A stretch of 11,981 nt of DNA, taken from JBBTRN01 sp038065175 (GTDB taxonomy: Bacteria > Patescibacteriota > Doudnabacteria > UBA920). The stretch covers positions 1 to 11,981 of the forward strand of contig JBBTRN010000026.1 in assembly GCA_038065175.1 (NCBI GenBank), read 5' to 3'. Position 1 is the stretch's first letter. Each line of letters opens with the position of its first letter. Under the pieces are notes generated by a model. That model saw only the letters and a program-made list of their open reading frames with translations. It was not told the DNA's origin and did no database searches. A program made the position numbers and the translations under genes. Below are positions 1 through 5,269 of this stretch, one piece after another.

Positions 1-1
1 C

Positions 2-532
2 TACGTAATACCCTTGAGTAATAACCCCCCTCAATCCCCCCTTACTTTAAGGGGGGAGGCAAAATCAGTCCCCCCTCTTAAGATAAGAGGGGGTGAAGGG
101 GGAGTTATGAATCCTTATACCCATAACCCCCAAGTTACGGACGAAATTATGAAAATCACTAAAGGCATAGGAGTGGATGTTAGCTTTGAAATGGCCGGGT
201 TTAATTCTTCGGTAAATAATTGTTTATATGCCACGCGCCGTGGCGGAGAGATTATTCTTTTTGGAATAAAGCAAGGGAATTTTGTGTTTGAGGATTTTAA
301 TAGAATGATAGTCAGGGGTTTTAATATCCACTGCGTAATTGGCAGGCAACTTTGGCAGACTTGGGAAGAAACGCGGGCGTTGTTTGAAGATGCTTCTAAC
401 GGCGTGCAGGAAAAGCTTTGGAATGTTATGCTTAAGCAAGGAAAAGGGACGATTCTGAGGATAGAAGATTATTCGAAAGATAGATTTGAGCAAATGATGA
501 GAGATAATCCTAAAATACTCTTACAGTTATAA
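2..532 (+). CDS. tdh: L-threonine 3-dehydrogenase, C-terminal part (5' end outside window)
   Basis: The frame is open from base 2, so this is the 3' part of a gene that starts upstream. After about residue 45 the protein matches the second half of zinc-type threonine dehydrogenases: the 'GVDVSFEMAG' Rossmann segment, 'GGEIILFGI', 'RGFNIHCVIGRQLWQTWEETRAL' (E. coli has GIYGREMFETWYK here) and a closing 'FEQM' helix. The family oxidises L-threonine with NAD+ to 2-amino-3-ketobutyrate, the substrate of the next gene, kbl; that adjacency strongly supports the call. The visible N-terminal end reads 'YVI', then about 30 proline/glycine-rich residues, then 'NPYTHNPQVTDEI'. Family members run straight through here, so the 30 residues come from an inserted palindromic repeat (bases ~20-107). 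The TTG at 14 is not a plausible start because it lies inside the domain. The catalytic zinc site would lie outside the window. Confidence 0.85.
   Translation, partial: YVIPLSNNPPQSPLTLRGEAKSVPPLKIRGGEGGVMNPYTHNPQVTDEIMKITKGIGVDVSFEMAGFNSSVNNCLYATRRGGEIILFGIKQGNFVFEDFNRMIVRGFNIHCVIGRQLWQTWEETRALFEDASNGVQEKLWNVMLKQGKGTILRIEDYSKDRFEQMMRDNPKILLQL
20..107. repeat. Palindromic repeat inserted in frame in tdh
   Basis: The stretch is built of C-runs and G-runs forming two adjacent hairpins: CCCCCC...GGGGGG around bases 36-56, and CCCCCTCTTA/TAAGAGGGGG around 71-93. The outer ends, ATAACCCCCCTCAATCCCCC (21-40 region) and GGGGGTGAAGGGGGAGTTAT (90-108 region), are imperfect inverted complements. It is translated as about 30 residues within the NAD-binding domain of tdh without breaking the frame. 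It resembles other short palindromic elements that insert in frame into bacterial genes, such as the Rickettsia palindromic elements, but no homology to those is claimed. Confidence 0.75.
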
Positions 533-537
533 TTAAA

Positions 538-624
538 CCGACCCGAAACTACGAATTGTATCCGAATAATCCGAAAGGTAAAAATTCGGATCATTCGGGT
601 AAATATTCGGGTCATTAGGGTCGG
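538..624. repeat. Intergenic imperfect palindrome rich in CCGAAT/ATTCGG
   Basis: This element fills the gap between tdh and kbl. The ends CCGACCC (538-544) and GGGTCGG (618-624) are perfect complements. The inner arms 560-575 and 585-600 pair at 14 of 16 positions around a loop near 576-584. The repeated word is CCGAAT/ATTCGG with CCCGAA variants, which also occurs inside kbl at 1189-1222. The element is 87 bp long, ends only 4 bp before the kbl ATG, and leaves no room for a Shine-Dalgarno site. A transcript through it would form a long hairpin next to the start codon. It is more likely a dispersed repeat than a terminator, since no T-run follows. Confidence 0.7.
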
Positions 625-628
625 ATAT

Positions 629-1933
629 ATGTTCAAAAATTACAAACAACAATTCGAGGCTGAATTAGAAGAAATTAAGGATAGTGGCATGTGGAAAGAA
701 GTGGGGGTTTTGGAGGGGAAGCAGGGCACTGTCATTGAAGTATTTAAAGATAAGGGATCCCTCGACTCGGATGCACTCGCTCGGGATGACAAGCCTGTTA
801 GGCTTGTCAATTTCTGCGCGAACAACTATCTTGGATTGGCATCGAGCGATGAATTAGCAGAAGCTGCAATCGAGGGAATAAAAAAATATGGATTCGGTGA
901 GGCATCTGTCCGGTTTATTGTGGGCACATCAACAATCCATAAAGATTTGGAAAAAGAAATTGCTAAATTTTTTGGCACAGAAGACGCCATAACCTATACT
1001 TCTTGTTTTGACGCTAACACCGGTTTGTTTGAAACTATTTTAAAAGAAGGGGACGCGGTTTTTAGCGACGAACTGAACCACGCTTCCATTATTGACGGCA
1101 TTCGTTTGTGCAAGGCCGAAAGGTTCAGGTTCAAAAATGGGGATATGGAAGATTTGGAAGCGATGTTGAAGGAGTTCACATCCCGCGACCCGAATACCCG
1201 AATGCATCCGAATGACCCGAATGTAGTACAGGCCAGTGGTCTGCCATCACGATCTCCGCGGAAGTTAATAGCAACAGACGGCGTGTTTTCTATGGACGGA
1301 ATTACAGCCAAGTTAAAAGACATTTGCGATTTGGCGGAAAAATACGGCGCTATGGTTATGGTGGACGACAGCCACGCGAGCGGAGTTTTAGGAGAGCACG
1401 GCCGGGGTAGTGTGGAAGGGCTGATGGACAGGATAGATATTTTAACTTCCACATTCGGCAAAGCCTTAGGCGGCGCGGGCGGTGGGTTTACCGCCGGCCA
1501 AAAAGAAATAATCCAGATTTTGCATCAGCGTTCGCGCACGACTTTGTTTAGTAACAGCCTGCCTCCAATGATAGCCACAGCGGCTTTGTATGTTTTGCAG
1601 CAGTTTGATGCTAAATTCGACCATCACCGAAAACAACTTGCAGAGAATACGGCCTACTTTAGGTCTGCCATGGAAAAGTTAGGTTTCACCCTTGGGGGCG
1701 ATGGCAAGCATGCCATTACCCCGGTAATGCTCGGCGAAGAGAGGTTGGCAGGCGAAATGGCTAAAGTGTTGTTTGAAAAAGGTATTTATGTGCGCGGGTT
1801 TACTTACCCCGTTGTTCCCAAAGGTAAGGCGCGTATCCGCGTACAGATATCGGCCGCGCACACCAAAGAACAAATGGATAAGGCCGTAAGAGCGTTTCAG
1901 GAAGCTGGCCAAGAATTTGGCATCTTAAAATAA
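629..1933 (+). CDS. kbl: Glycine C-acetyltransferase (2-amino-3-ketobutyrate CoA ligase)
   Basis: This PLP enzyme of the alpha-oxoamine synthase family cleaves 2-amino-3-ketobutyrate with CoA to glycine and acetyl-CoA, the step after threonine dehydrogenase. The protein aligns along its whole length with E. coli Kbl: 'VNFCANNYLGLA' (~60-71), 'SVRFIVGT' (93-100), 'SCFDANTGLFET', 'HASIIDGIRLCKA', 'IATDGVFSMDG' (214-224), 'VDDSHASG' (245-252, Asp and His of the cofactor pocket), 'STFGKALGG' (274-282, Lys278 forming the Schiff base) and 'YPVVPKGKARIR' near the end. It has 434 residues against 398 in E. coli. The excess is accounted for by two extra segments, at ~43-58 and ~184-210, each coinciding with repeat-like DNA. 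The ATG at 629 gives the family N-terminus. No Shine-Dalgarno site is visible, and a palindromic repeat ends 4 bp upstream. Confidence 0.95.
   Translation: MFKNYKQQFEAELEEIKDSGMWKEVGVLEGKQGTVIEVFKDKGSLDSDALARDDKPVRLVNFCANNYLGLASSDELAEAAIEGIKKYGFGEASVRFIVGTSTIHKDLEKEIAKFFGTEDAITYTSCFDANTGLFETILKEGDAVFSDELNHASIIDGIRLCKAERFRFKNGDMEDLEAMLKEFTSRDPNTRMHPNDPNVVQASGLPSRSPRKLIATDGVFSMDGITAKLKDICDLAEKYGAMVMVDDSHASGVLGEHGRGSVEGLMDRIDILTSTFGKALGGAGGGFTAGQKEIIQILHQRSRTTLFSNSLPPMIATAALYVLQQFDAKFDHHRKQLAENTAYFRSAMEKLGFTLGGDGKHAITPVMLGEERLAGEMAKVLFEKGIYVRGFTYPVVPKGKARIRVQISAAHTKEQMDKAVRAFQEAGQEFGILK
752..808. repeat. Repeat-derived in-frame segment 1 of kbl
   Basis: Bases 752-791 match, by hand alignment at 29 of 40 positions, the terminal module of the element inserted in the ABC ATPase gene (minus strand, ending at 7280). 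Both contain GGATC, TCGGAYGCACTC and end in GATGACA. The encoded peptides are correspondingly alike: 'GSLDSDALARDD' here and 'GSPRSDALPRDD' in the ATPase. A perfect 9-bp stem hairpin, GACAAGCCT/AGGCTTGTC (788-808), follows directly. A possible left end, TGTCAT at 730-735, mirrors ATGACA at 786-791, but the translated sequence there may be native Kbl. The segment adds about 14 residues just before the conserved 'VNFCANNYLG'. Confidence 0.65.
1178..1258. repeat. Repeat-derived in-frame segment 2 of kbl
   Basis: Between 'LKE' and 'LIATDGVFSMDG' other Kbl proteins have about 9 residues; here there are about 31. The DNA contains four copies of YCCGAAT (1189-1195, 1197-1203, 1207-1213, 1216-1222), the same word that builds the palindrome upstream of kbl (538-624). 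The rest (1223-1258) is also unlike Kbl and includes a near-palindrome around CAGGCCAGTGGTCTG. The exact limits are uncertain by a few codons. Confidence 0.6.
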
Positions 1934-1938
1934 AATTG

Positions 1939-1978
1939 TTATATTACTATCATACTAGCTAGTATGATAGTAATATAA
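1939..1978. promoter_or_regulatory. Perfect 40-bp palindrome: probable operator/promoter of the TrpR-like gene
   Basis: The sequence is a perfect palindrome with no loop, centred at 1958/1959 on CATACTAGCTAGTATG. Its inner 26 bp (1946-1971) recur identically at 2532-2557. The centre lies 28.5 bp before the ATG at 1987, exactly as the second copy lies before the ATG at 2573. A TATAAA -10 candidate (1974-1979) overlaps the right arm and ends 7 bp before the ATG, so a bound protein would block RNA polymerase. The CTAG words recall E. coli trp operator half-sites, but their spacing differs. It could also fold as a hairpin at the end of kbl, but no T-run follows. Confidence 0.65.
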
Positions 1979-1986
1979 ATATATTT

Positions 1987-2529
1987 ATGGCTAAATTTTC
2001 AAAAAAGTCTAAATTAGAGAACAATAAATCTCAGGAATTAGTTGCAGACTTGTGTGAAGCTATATCCTTGACTAGTAATAGGCAGGAGGCAGCCGAATTG
2101 CTGACTGATTTGTTAGGACAACAAGAACTGGAAATGATAGCTAAGCGTCTGCGAATAGCAGAGTTGTTGTTAGATGATTTAACATATGAGGATATCACAA
2201 TGGAGTTGAAGGCGAGCCCAAATACAATAGCGCGAGTACAGGCTTGGCTACAACAAGCGGGGGAAGGTTATAGGCAAATAATTGAAAAAACAAAATCCAA
2301 AAGAAAAAACTTTCAAGCTTCGTCAGATTTTGGTGGATGGCGGAACCTCAAAAAGAAGTACCCTATTTATTTTTGGCCGCAATTGTTACTGGAACAATGG
2401 GTAAAATCTTCCAATGAAAAAGATAAGCAAAGAATGAAAGGAATTTTATCGAAGTTACAGGAAAAAAAAGGCATGTATAAAGAACTCAATGCTTTATTGC
2501 AGGAAGACTTTAAAATAAATAAAGTATAA
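1987..2529 (+). CDS. TrpR/YerC-family DNA-binding regulator with C-terminal extension
   Basis: Residues ~15-105 resemble the TrpR superfamily in its YerC/YecD branch: a helical region 'LVADLCEAISLTSNRQEAAELLTDLLGQQELEMIAKRL', then the helix-turn-helix 'LTYEDITMELKASPNTIARVQAWL' (65-88). The family are small dimeric helical repressors; E. coli TrpR binds tryptophan, whereas the ligand of YerC-type proteins is not established. After a basic linker (KTKSKRKNF, 101-109) comes an extra ~70-residue domain beginning 'GGWRNLKKKYPIYFWPQLLLEQW', followed by charged helices. This makes 180 residues against roughly 100-108 for TrpR/YerC. No ribosome site is visible; a -10-like TATAAA ends 7 bp before the ATG, suggesting a leaderless mRNA. 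Matching palindromes before this gene and before yvcK suggest self-regulation plus control of yvcK. The effector and targets are inferred only. Confidence 0.8.
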   Translation: MAKFSKKSKLENNKSQELVADLCEAISLTSNRQEAAELLTDLLGQQELEMIAKRLRIAELLLDDLTYEDITMELKASPNTIARVQAWLQQAGEGYRQIIEKTKSKRKNFQASSDFGGWRNLKKKYPIYFWPQLLLEQWVKSSNEKDKQRMKGILSKLQEKKGMYKELNALLQEDFKINKV

Positions 2530-2563
2530 ATACTATCATACTAGCTAGTATGATAGTATTTAT
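2526..2563. promoter_or_regulatory. Perfect 38-bp palindrome: probable operator/promoter of yvcK
   Basis: This is a second perfect palindrome, centred at 2544/2545, sharing the 26-bp core of the copy at 1946-1971. The outer arms differ in sequence (AATA/TATT side bases against ATAT) yet remain self-complementary, so each arm pair has been kept symmetric. It overlaps the stop codon of the TrpR-like gene (2527-2529) and lies 28.5 bp, centre to ATG, before yvcK. A weak -10 (TATTAG, 2561-2566) ends 6 bp before the ATG. It is best explained as a second site for the regulator encoded just upstream. Confidence 0.65.
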
Positions 2564-2572
2564 TAGAAATTT

Positions 2573-3550
2573 ATGAAGAATATAGTCATAATTGGCGGGG
2601 GGACGGGGACATTTACGTTGTTAAACGGTCTTAGGAAATTCCCTACAAATAATTCAGTAATTGTATCAAGCGCGGACGACGGGGGGAGTACCGGGCGTCT
2701 TAGAAAGGACTTAGGCGTGTTTCCGCCCGGGGATTTAAGGCAGTGTTTGGTGGGCTTGTCTTATACTGAAGAACACCTCAAGGGATTATTTAATTATCGT
2801 TTTACTTCCGGCGAACTTAAAGGCCATAATGTCGGTAATATTATTTTAGCAGCCTTAGAAAAAATTACCGGCAATATAGACACCGCCCTTGGTTTTGCCG
2901 CTAAGATATTGAATGTTCGCGGCGCGGTTGTGCCGGTTACTTTAAAGCCGACTTTGCTTACTGCGGTTTTACAGAATGGAAAAAAGATAATCGGCGAGCA
3001 TAATATAGACCAACCCAGAACAAGTAGTAAACATCAAACATCAAACATCAAACATCTGCAATTAAAACCGAACGGTCCAGCAAACCCGCAGGCCATCGCA
3101 GTATTAAAATCTGCTGATGTAATTGTCTTTGGCCCTGGGGATTTGTACACAAGTATTTTGCCTAACCTTCTGGTTAGGGGTATTAAAGAATCGATCGATG
3201 CTTCAAAAGCAAAAAAAGTATTGGTGGTTAATTTAATGACTAGGTCAGGGCAAACAGACAGATTTAGCCCCGCGGATTTTATTTTTGAGATGAATCACCA
3301 TTTAGGCAAAAAGAAATTAAATGTTGCTATTATAAATTCTAAAAAACCCGATAGCGTGGCTTTAAAAAAATACAAAAAAACCGGCGCGGAATTTGTGGCG
3401 CCGGATGCTAAAAGCATAAAAAATATCGAGATTTTAAAAGCGGATTTATTGTCGCATCACTTAGTCAAAAAAATCAAAGGCGACGGGCTGGAGAGAAGCG
3501 TGCTTAGGCACGATTCGGAGAAATTGGCTAAATTGATTTATAATCTATGA
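2573..3550 (+). CDS. yvcK: YvcK/GlmR family protein (gluconeogenesis factor, CofD-like fold)
   Basis: The N-terminus 'IVIIGGGTGTFTLLNGL' is the nucleotide-binding glycine loop of the YvcK/CofD family. It is followed by 'SADDGGSTGRLRKDLG' (33-48), 'PPGDLRQCLVGLS' (51-63), 'GHNVGNIILAAL' (84-95) and 'GPGDLYTSILPNLLV' (188-201), all hallmarks of YvcK. In Bacillus and Mycobacterium, YvcK/GlmR binds UDP-sugars and steers carbon into cell-wall precursors, supporting growth on gluconeogenic substrates; that role is assumed here by homology. At 325 residues the length is typical. The stretch between 'HNIDQP' (143-148) and 'LQLKPNGPANPQAI' carries a few extra residues encoded by a 7-bp tandem repeat. 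The gene follows the TrpR-like gene by 43 bp, which contains a shared palindrome, and its last bases overlap the GNAT start (ATGA). No Shine-Dalgarno site is seen. Confidence 0.9.
   Translation: MKNIVIIGGGTGTFTLLNGLRKFPTNNSVIVSSADDGGSTGRLRKDLGVFPPGDLRQCLVGLSYTEEHLKGLFNYRFTSGELKGHNVGNIILAALEKITGNIDTALGFAAKILNVRGAVVPVTLKPTLLTAVLQNGKKIIGEHNIDQPRTSSKHQTSNIKHLQLKPNGPANPQAIAVLKSADVIVFGPGDLYTSILPNLLVRGIKESIDASKAKKVLVVNLMTRSGQTDRFSPADFIFEMNHHLGKKKLNVAIINSKKPDSVALKKYKKTGAEFVAPDAKSIKNIEILKADLLSHHLVKKIKGDGLERSVLRHDSEKLAKLIYNL
3029..3056. repeat. Four exact tandem copies of AAACATC in yvcK
   Basis: The 7-bp unit AAACATC occurs at 3029-3035, 3036-3042, 3043-3049 and 3050-3056. It encodes residues 153-161 (KHQTSNIKH) in a linker of YvcK. 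Because the unit is 7 bp, only changes of three units would keep the frame, so slipped-strand loss or gain of one copy would knock the gene out. Confidence 0.9.
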
Positions 3551-3912
3551 CTTTAAAAACCAAAAAAACTATAAGCAAAAAAAGCTATGGTGTTAAGTTT
3601 GAGTTTAAGGAAAAGAGCAAGAAAATTGCCTGGGGTTATTTGTATGTGATATTTCAGGATAGGCATAAGGAGCCTTACGGATTAATGGAAAATGTTTATG
3701 TAGAAAAAGAATACCGGAGTTTTGGGTTAGGTAAAAAGCTGGTTAAAATAATTATCAATGAAGCGAAGAAAAGAAATTGTTATAAAATAATCGGTACAAG
3801 CAAAATTAGTAAGACTAACATACACAGCTTTTATGAACATTTAGGCTTCCATAAAATGGGCTATGAATTCCGTATTGATTTGAAAAAAAGTAAGCCTTTG
3901 CAAAGAGATTGA
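3547..3912 (+). CDS. GNAT-family N-acetyltransferase
   Basis: This small 121-residue protein has the GNAT acetyl-CoA binding signature 'VEKEYRSFGLGKKLVKIIINEAKKRN' (~52-77: a beta strand, then the R-x-x-G-x-G pyrophosphate loop and helix). It ends with the motif-B region 'NIHSFYEHLGFHKMGYEFRIDL' (~94-115), where GNAT proteins typically read 'FYeklGF'. The substrate cannot be told from sequence. The ATG overlaps the yvcK stop (ATGA at 3547-3550), so the two are probably co-translated from the yvcK promoter. The N-terminal 20 residues are very lysine-rich. The next gene has its own promoter, so the yvcK transcript may end after this gene, although no clear terminator hairpin is visible. Confidence 0.85.
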   Translation: MTLKTKKTISKKSYGVKFEFKEKSKKIAWGYLYVIFQDRHKEPYGLMENVYVEKEYRSFGLGKKLVKIIINEAKKRNCYKIIGTSKISKTNIHSFYEHLGFHKMGYEFRIDLKKSKPLQRD

Positions 3913-3929
3913 ACCCAGCCTGGTAATGC

Positions 3930-3964
3930 CTGCTTTTTTCTTTAGTTTTCGCTATAATAGATCT
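3930..3964 (+). promoter_or_regulatory. Promoter of the Mur-ligase gene, apparently leaderless
   Basis: A consensus TATAAT lies at 3953-3958, six bases before the ATG at 3965. Initiation about 7 bases downstream of the -10 would place the transcript start at or next to the A of the ATG. The -35 region (around 3930-3935, CTGCTT) is weak. A T-rich run (3934-3947) lies between. Confidence 0.65.
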
Positions 3965-5263
3965 ATGGAATTTATCAAGAAGCTAATCCCGGATGCAGTG
4001 CTTAAATCAATACGGCCTTTTTATCATGCTGTAGTTGCAGTCATTGCGGGTTGGTATTTTGGGCATCCATCGCGCGAAATGATTGTGATTGGGGTTACCG
4101 GAACAGCGGGGAAGTCTACCACTGTGGCTATGCTGGCGCGAATTTTGAACAGCAACGGAAGAAAGTGCGGGTTTATTACCACAGTCAGTTTTTTTGACGG
4201 GGAGAGCGAGCATATTAACATACATGGGCTCTCTATGCCGGGCGGGTGGCAGCTGCAAAAAGACTTAGCCGTAATCCGGTCAATGGGCTGCCAGTACGCG
4301 GTTGTGGAGTGCACCAGTGAAGGTTTGGCGCAGAATCGGCATTTAGGAATAAGTTTTCAAATGGGGGTTTTGACCAACCTGTCGCCTGCGCATTTGGAAA
4401 CTCACGGAGGGTTTGAGAATTATAAAAAAGCAAAAGGTAAATTATTCCGAGTTGTTGCCAAACAGCCTTCGGGAGTTATTTTGGTTAATCTCGACGACCC
4501 GAATGCCGGTTATTTTTTGAGCTTTAATTCCAAACAAAAATTTGGAGCCGGATTTAAGCGCTGGAAAACTAATGTGACCGATTTGCGCTATTTGGCAATA
4601 AAAACCGATTTCGGTTTTGAGCTAAACGGCGTTCCCTTTGAGGTAAACTTACTCGGGGACTTTAACAAATATAATGCCTTACTGGCCGCATCCACAGCCA
4701 GTTTGTTGGGGGTGAGCTTGAGTCAGTGCGCTTTAAGCATAGCGGAGTTCAGCTTCATCCGCGGGCGGATGGAAGAGGTAAAAAACAATTTGGGCTTTAA
4801 GGTAATTGTCGATTACGCTCCGGAGCCGGCAGACATGGAGGCTGCGCTTGGGGCCATAAGCCAATTGCCCCACAAAAGCATTATCCATGTTTTCGGTTCC
4901 ACGGGAGGGCACAGAGACAAGGCCAAGCGGTTTGAATTTGGGAAAATCAGCGCCGGGTTTGCGGACCGCATTGTTATTACTAACGACGATGTGTATAACA
5001 GCGACCCTCAGGAAATAGCGGAAAATATAGAATTAGGAATTAAAAATAATGAATTACGAAAGGGAGAATACGAAATTGTTTTGGACAGGCGCGGTGCAAT
5101 CGGGAAAGCTTTATCGATTGCTCAAGCTGGAGACATTGTGGTTATTACCGGCAAAGGTAGTGAGCAGTTTTTGGTCTTGCCGGGGAACAGAAGAGTCGTG
5201 TGGGATGAAGTGGAAGTAGTCAAGCAAGAACTTAATAAATTGACCAAGATTGACCAGGAATAA
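3965..5263 (+). CDS. MurE-like Mur ligase family protein
   Basis: Residue numbers are from the ATG at 3965. The ATP-binding loop 'GVTGTAGKSTT' lies at 43-53. It is followed by 'SMPGGWQLQKDL' (~90-101), 'VVECTSEGLAQNRH' (113-126), 'GVLTNLSPAHLETHGGFENYKKAKGKLF' (134-161, including the Y..AK..LF lysine that is carbamylated in MurE), 'LGDFNKYNALLA', 'GRMEEV', 'VDYAPEPADMEAAL', 'STGGHRDKAKR', 'TNDDVYNSDPQEI' and 'GKGSEQ'. These are the central and C-terminal Mur-ligase domains; the N-terminal UDP-binding domain of classical MurE is absent and replaced by ~35 residues with a hydrophobic stretch (21-33). It probably joins an amino acid to a peptidoglycan precursor, but the exact substrate is uncertain. 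An upstream in-frame ATG (3926) would put the TATAAT box inside the gene, so 3965 is preferred. tsaB follows 6 bp later. Confidence 0.88.
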   Translation: MEFIKKLIPDAVLKSIRPFYHAVVAVIAGWYFGHPSREMIVIGVTGTAGKSTTVAMLARILNSNGRKCGFITTVSFFDGESEHINIHGLSMPGGWQLQKDLAVIRSMGCQYAVVECTSEGLAQNRHLGISFQMGVLTNLSPAHLETHGGFENYKKAKGKLFRVVAKQPSGVILVNLDDPNAGYFLSFNSKQKFGAGFKRWKTNVTDLRYLAIKTDFGFELNGVPFEVNLLGDFNKYNALLAASTASLLGVSLSQCALSIAEFSFIRGRMEEVKNNLGFKVIVDYAPEPADMEAALGAISQLPHKSIIHVFGSTGGHRDKAKRFEFGKISAGFADRIVITNDDVYNSDPQEIAENIELGIKNNELRKGEYEIVLDRRGAIGKALSIAQAGDIVVITGKGSEQFLVLPGNRRVVWDEVEVVKQELNKLTKIDQE

Positions 5264-5269
5264 ATAAGA

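Noticed and set aside
1189..1222. Four spaced CCGAAT copies as a CRISPR-like array
   Set aside because: The units are only 7 bp with 1-3 bp between, inside a coding gene; there are no spacers.
994..1461. A 155-codon minus-strand frame
   Set aside because: It is antisense to the best-conserved part of kbl; no promoter or ribosome site supports it.
1939..1978. The first palindrome as a kbl terminator
   Set aside because: It has no loop, is A/T-rich and has no T-run after it; it overlaps the next gene's -10 region.
1939..2563. The palindrome-flanked TrpR-like gene as a mobile gene cassette
   Set aside because: It was considered because identical cores flank the gene. The equal 28.5-bp spacing to two different start codons, differing but self-complementary outer arms and no target duplication fit operators better; not fully excluded.
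3926..3964. An upstream ATG extending the Mur ligase by 13 codons
   Set aside because: The extension (MPAFFFSFRYNRS) is unlike the family, and the TATAAT promoter box lies inside it; 3965 gives the expected N-terminus.
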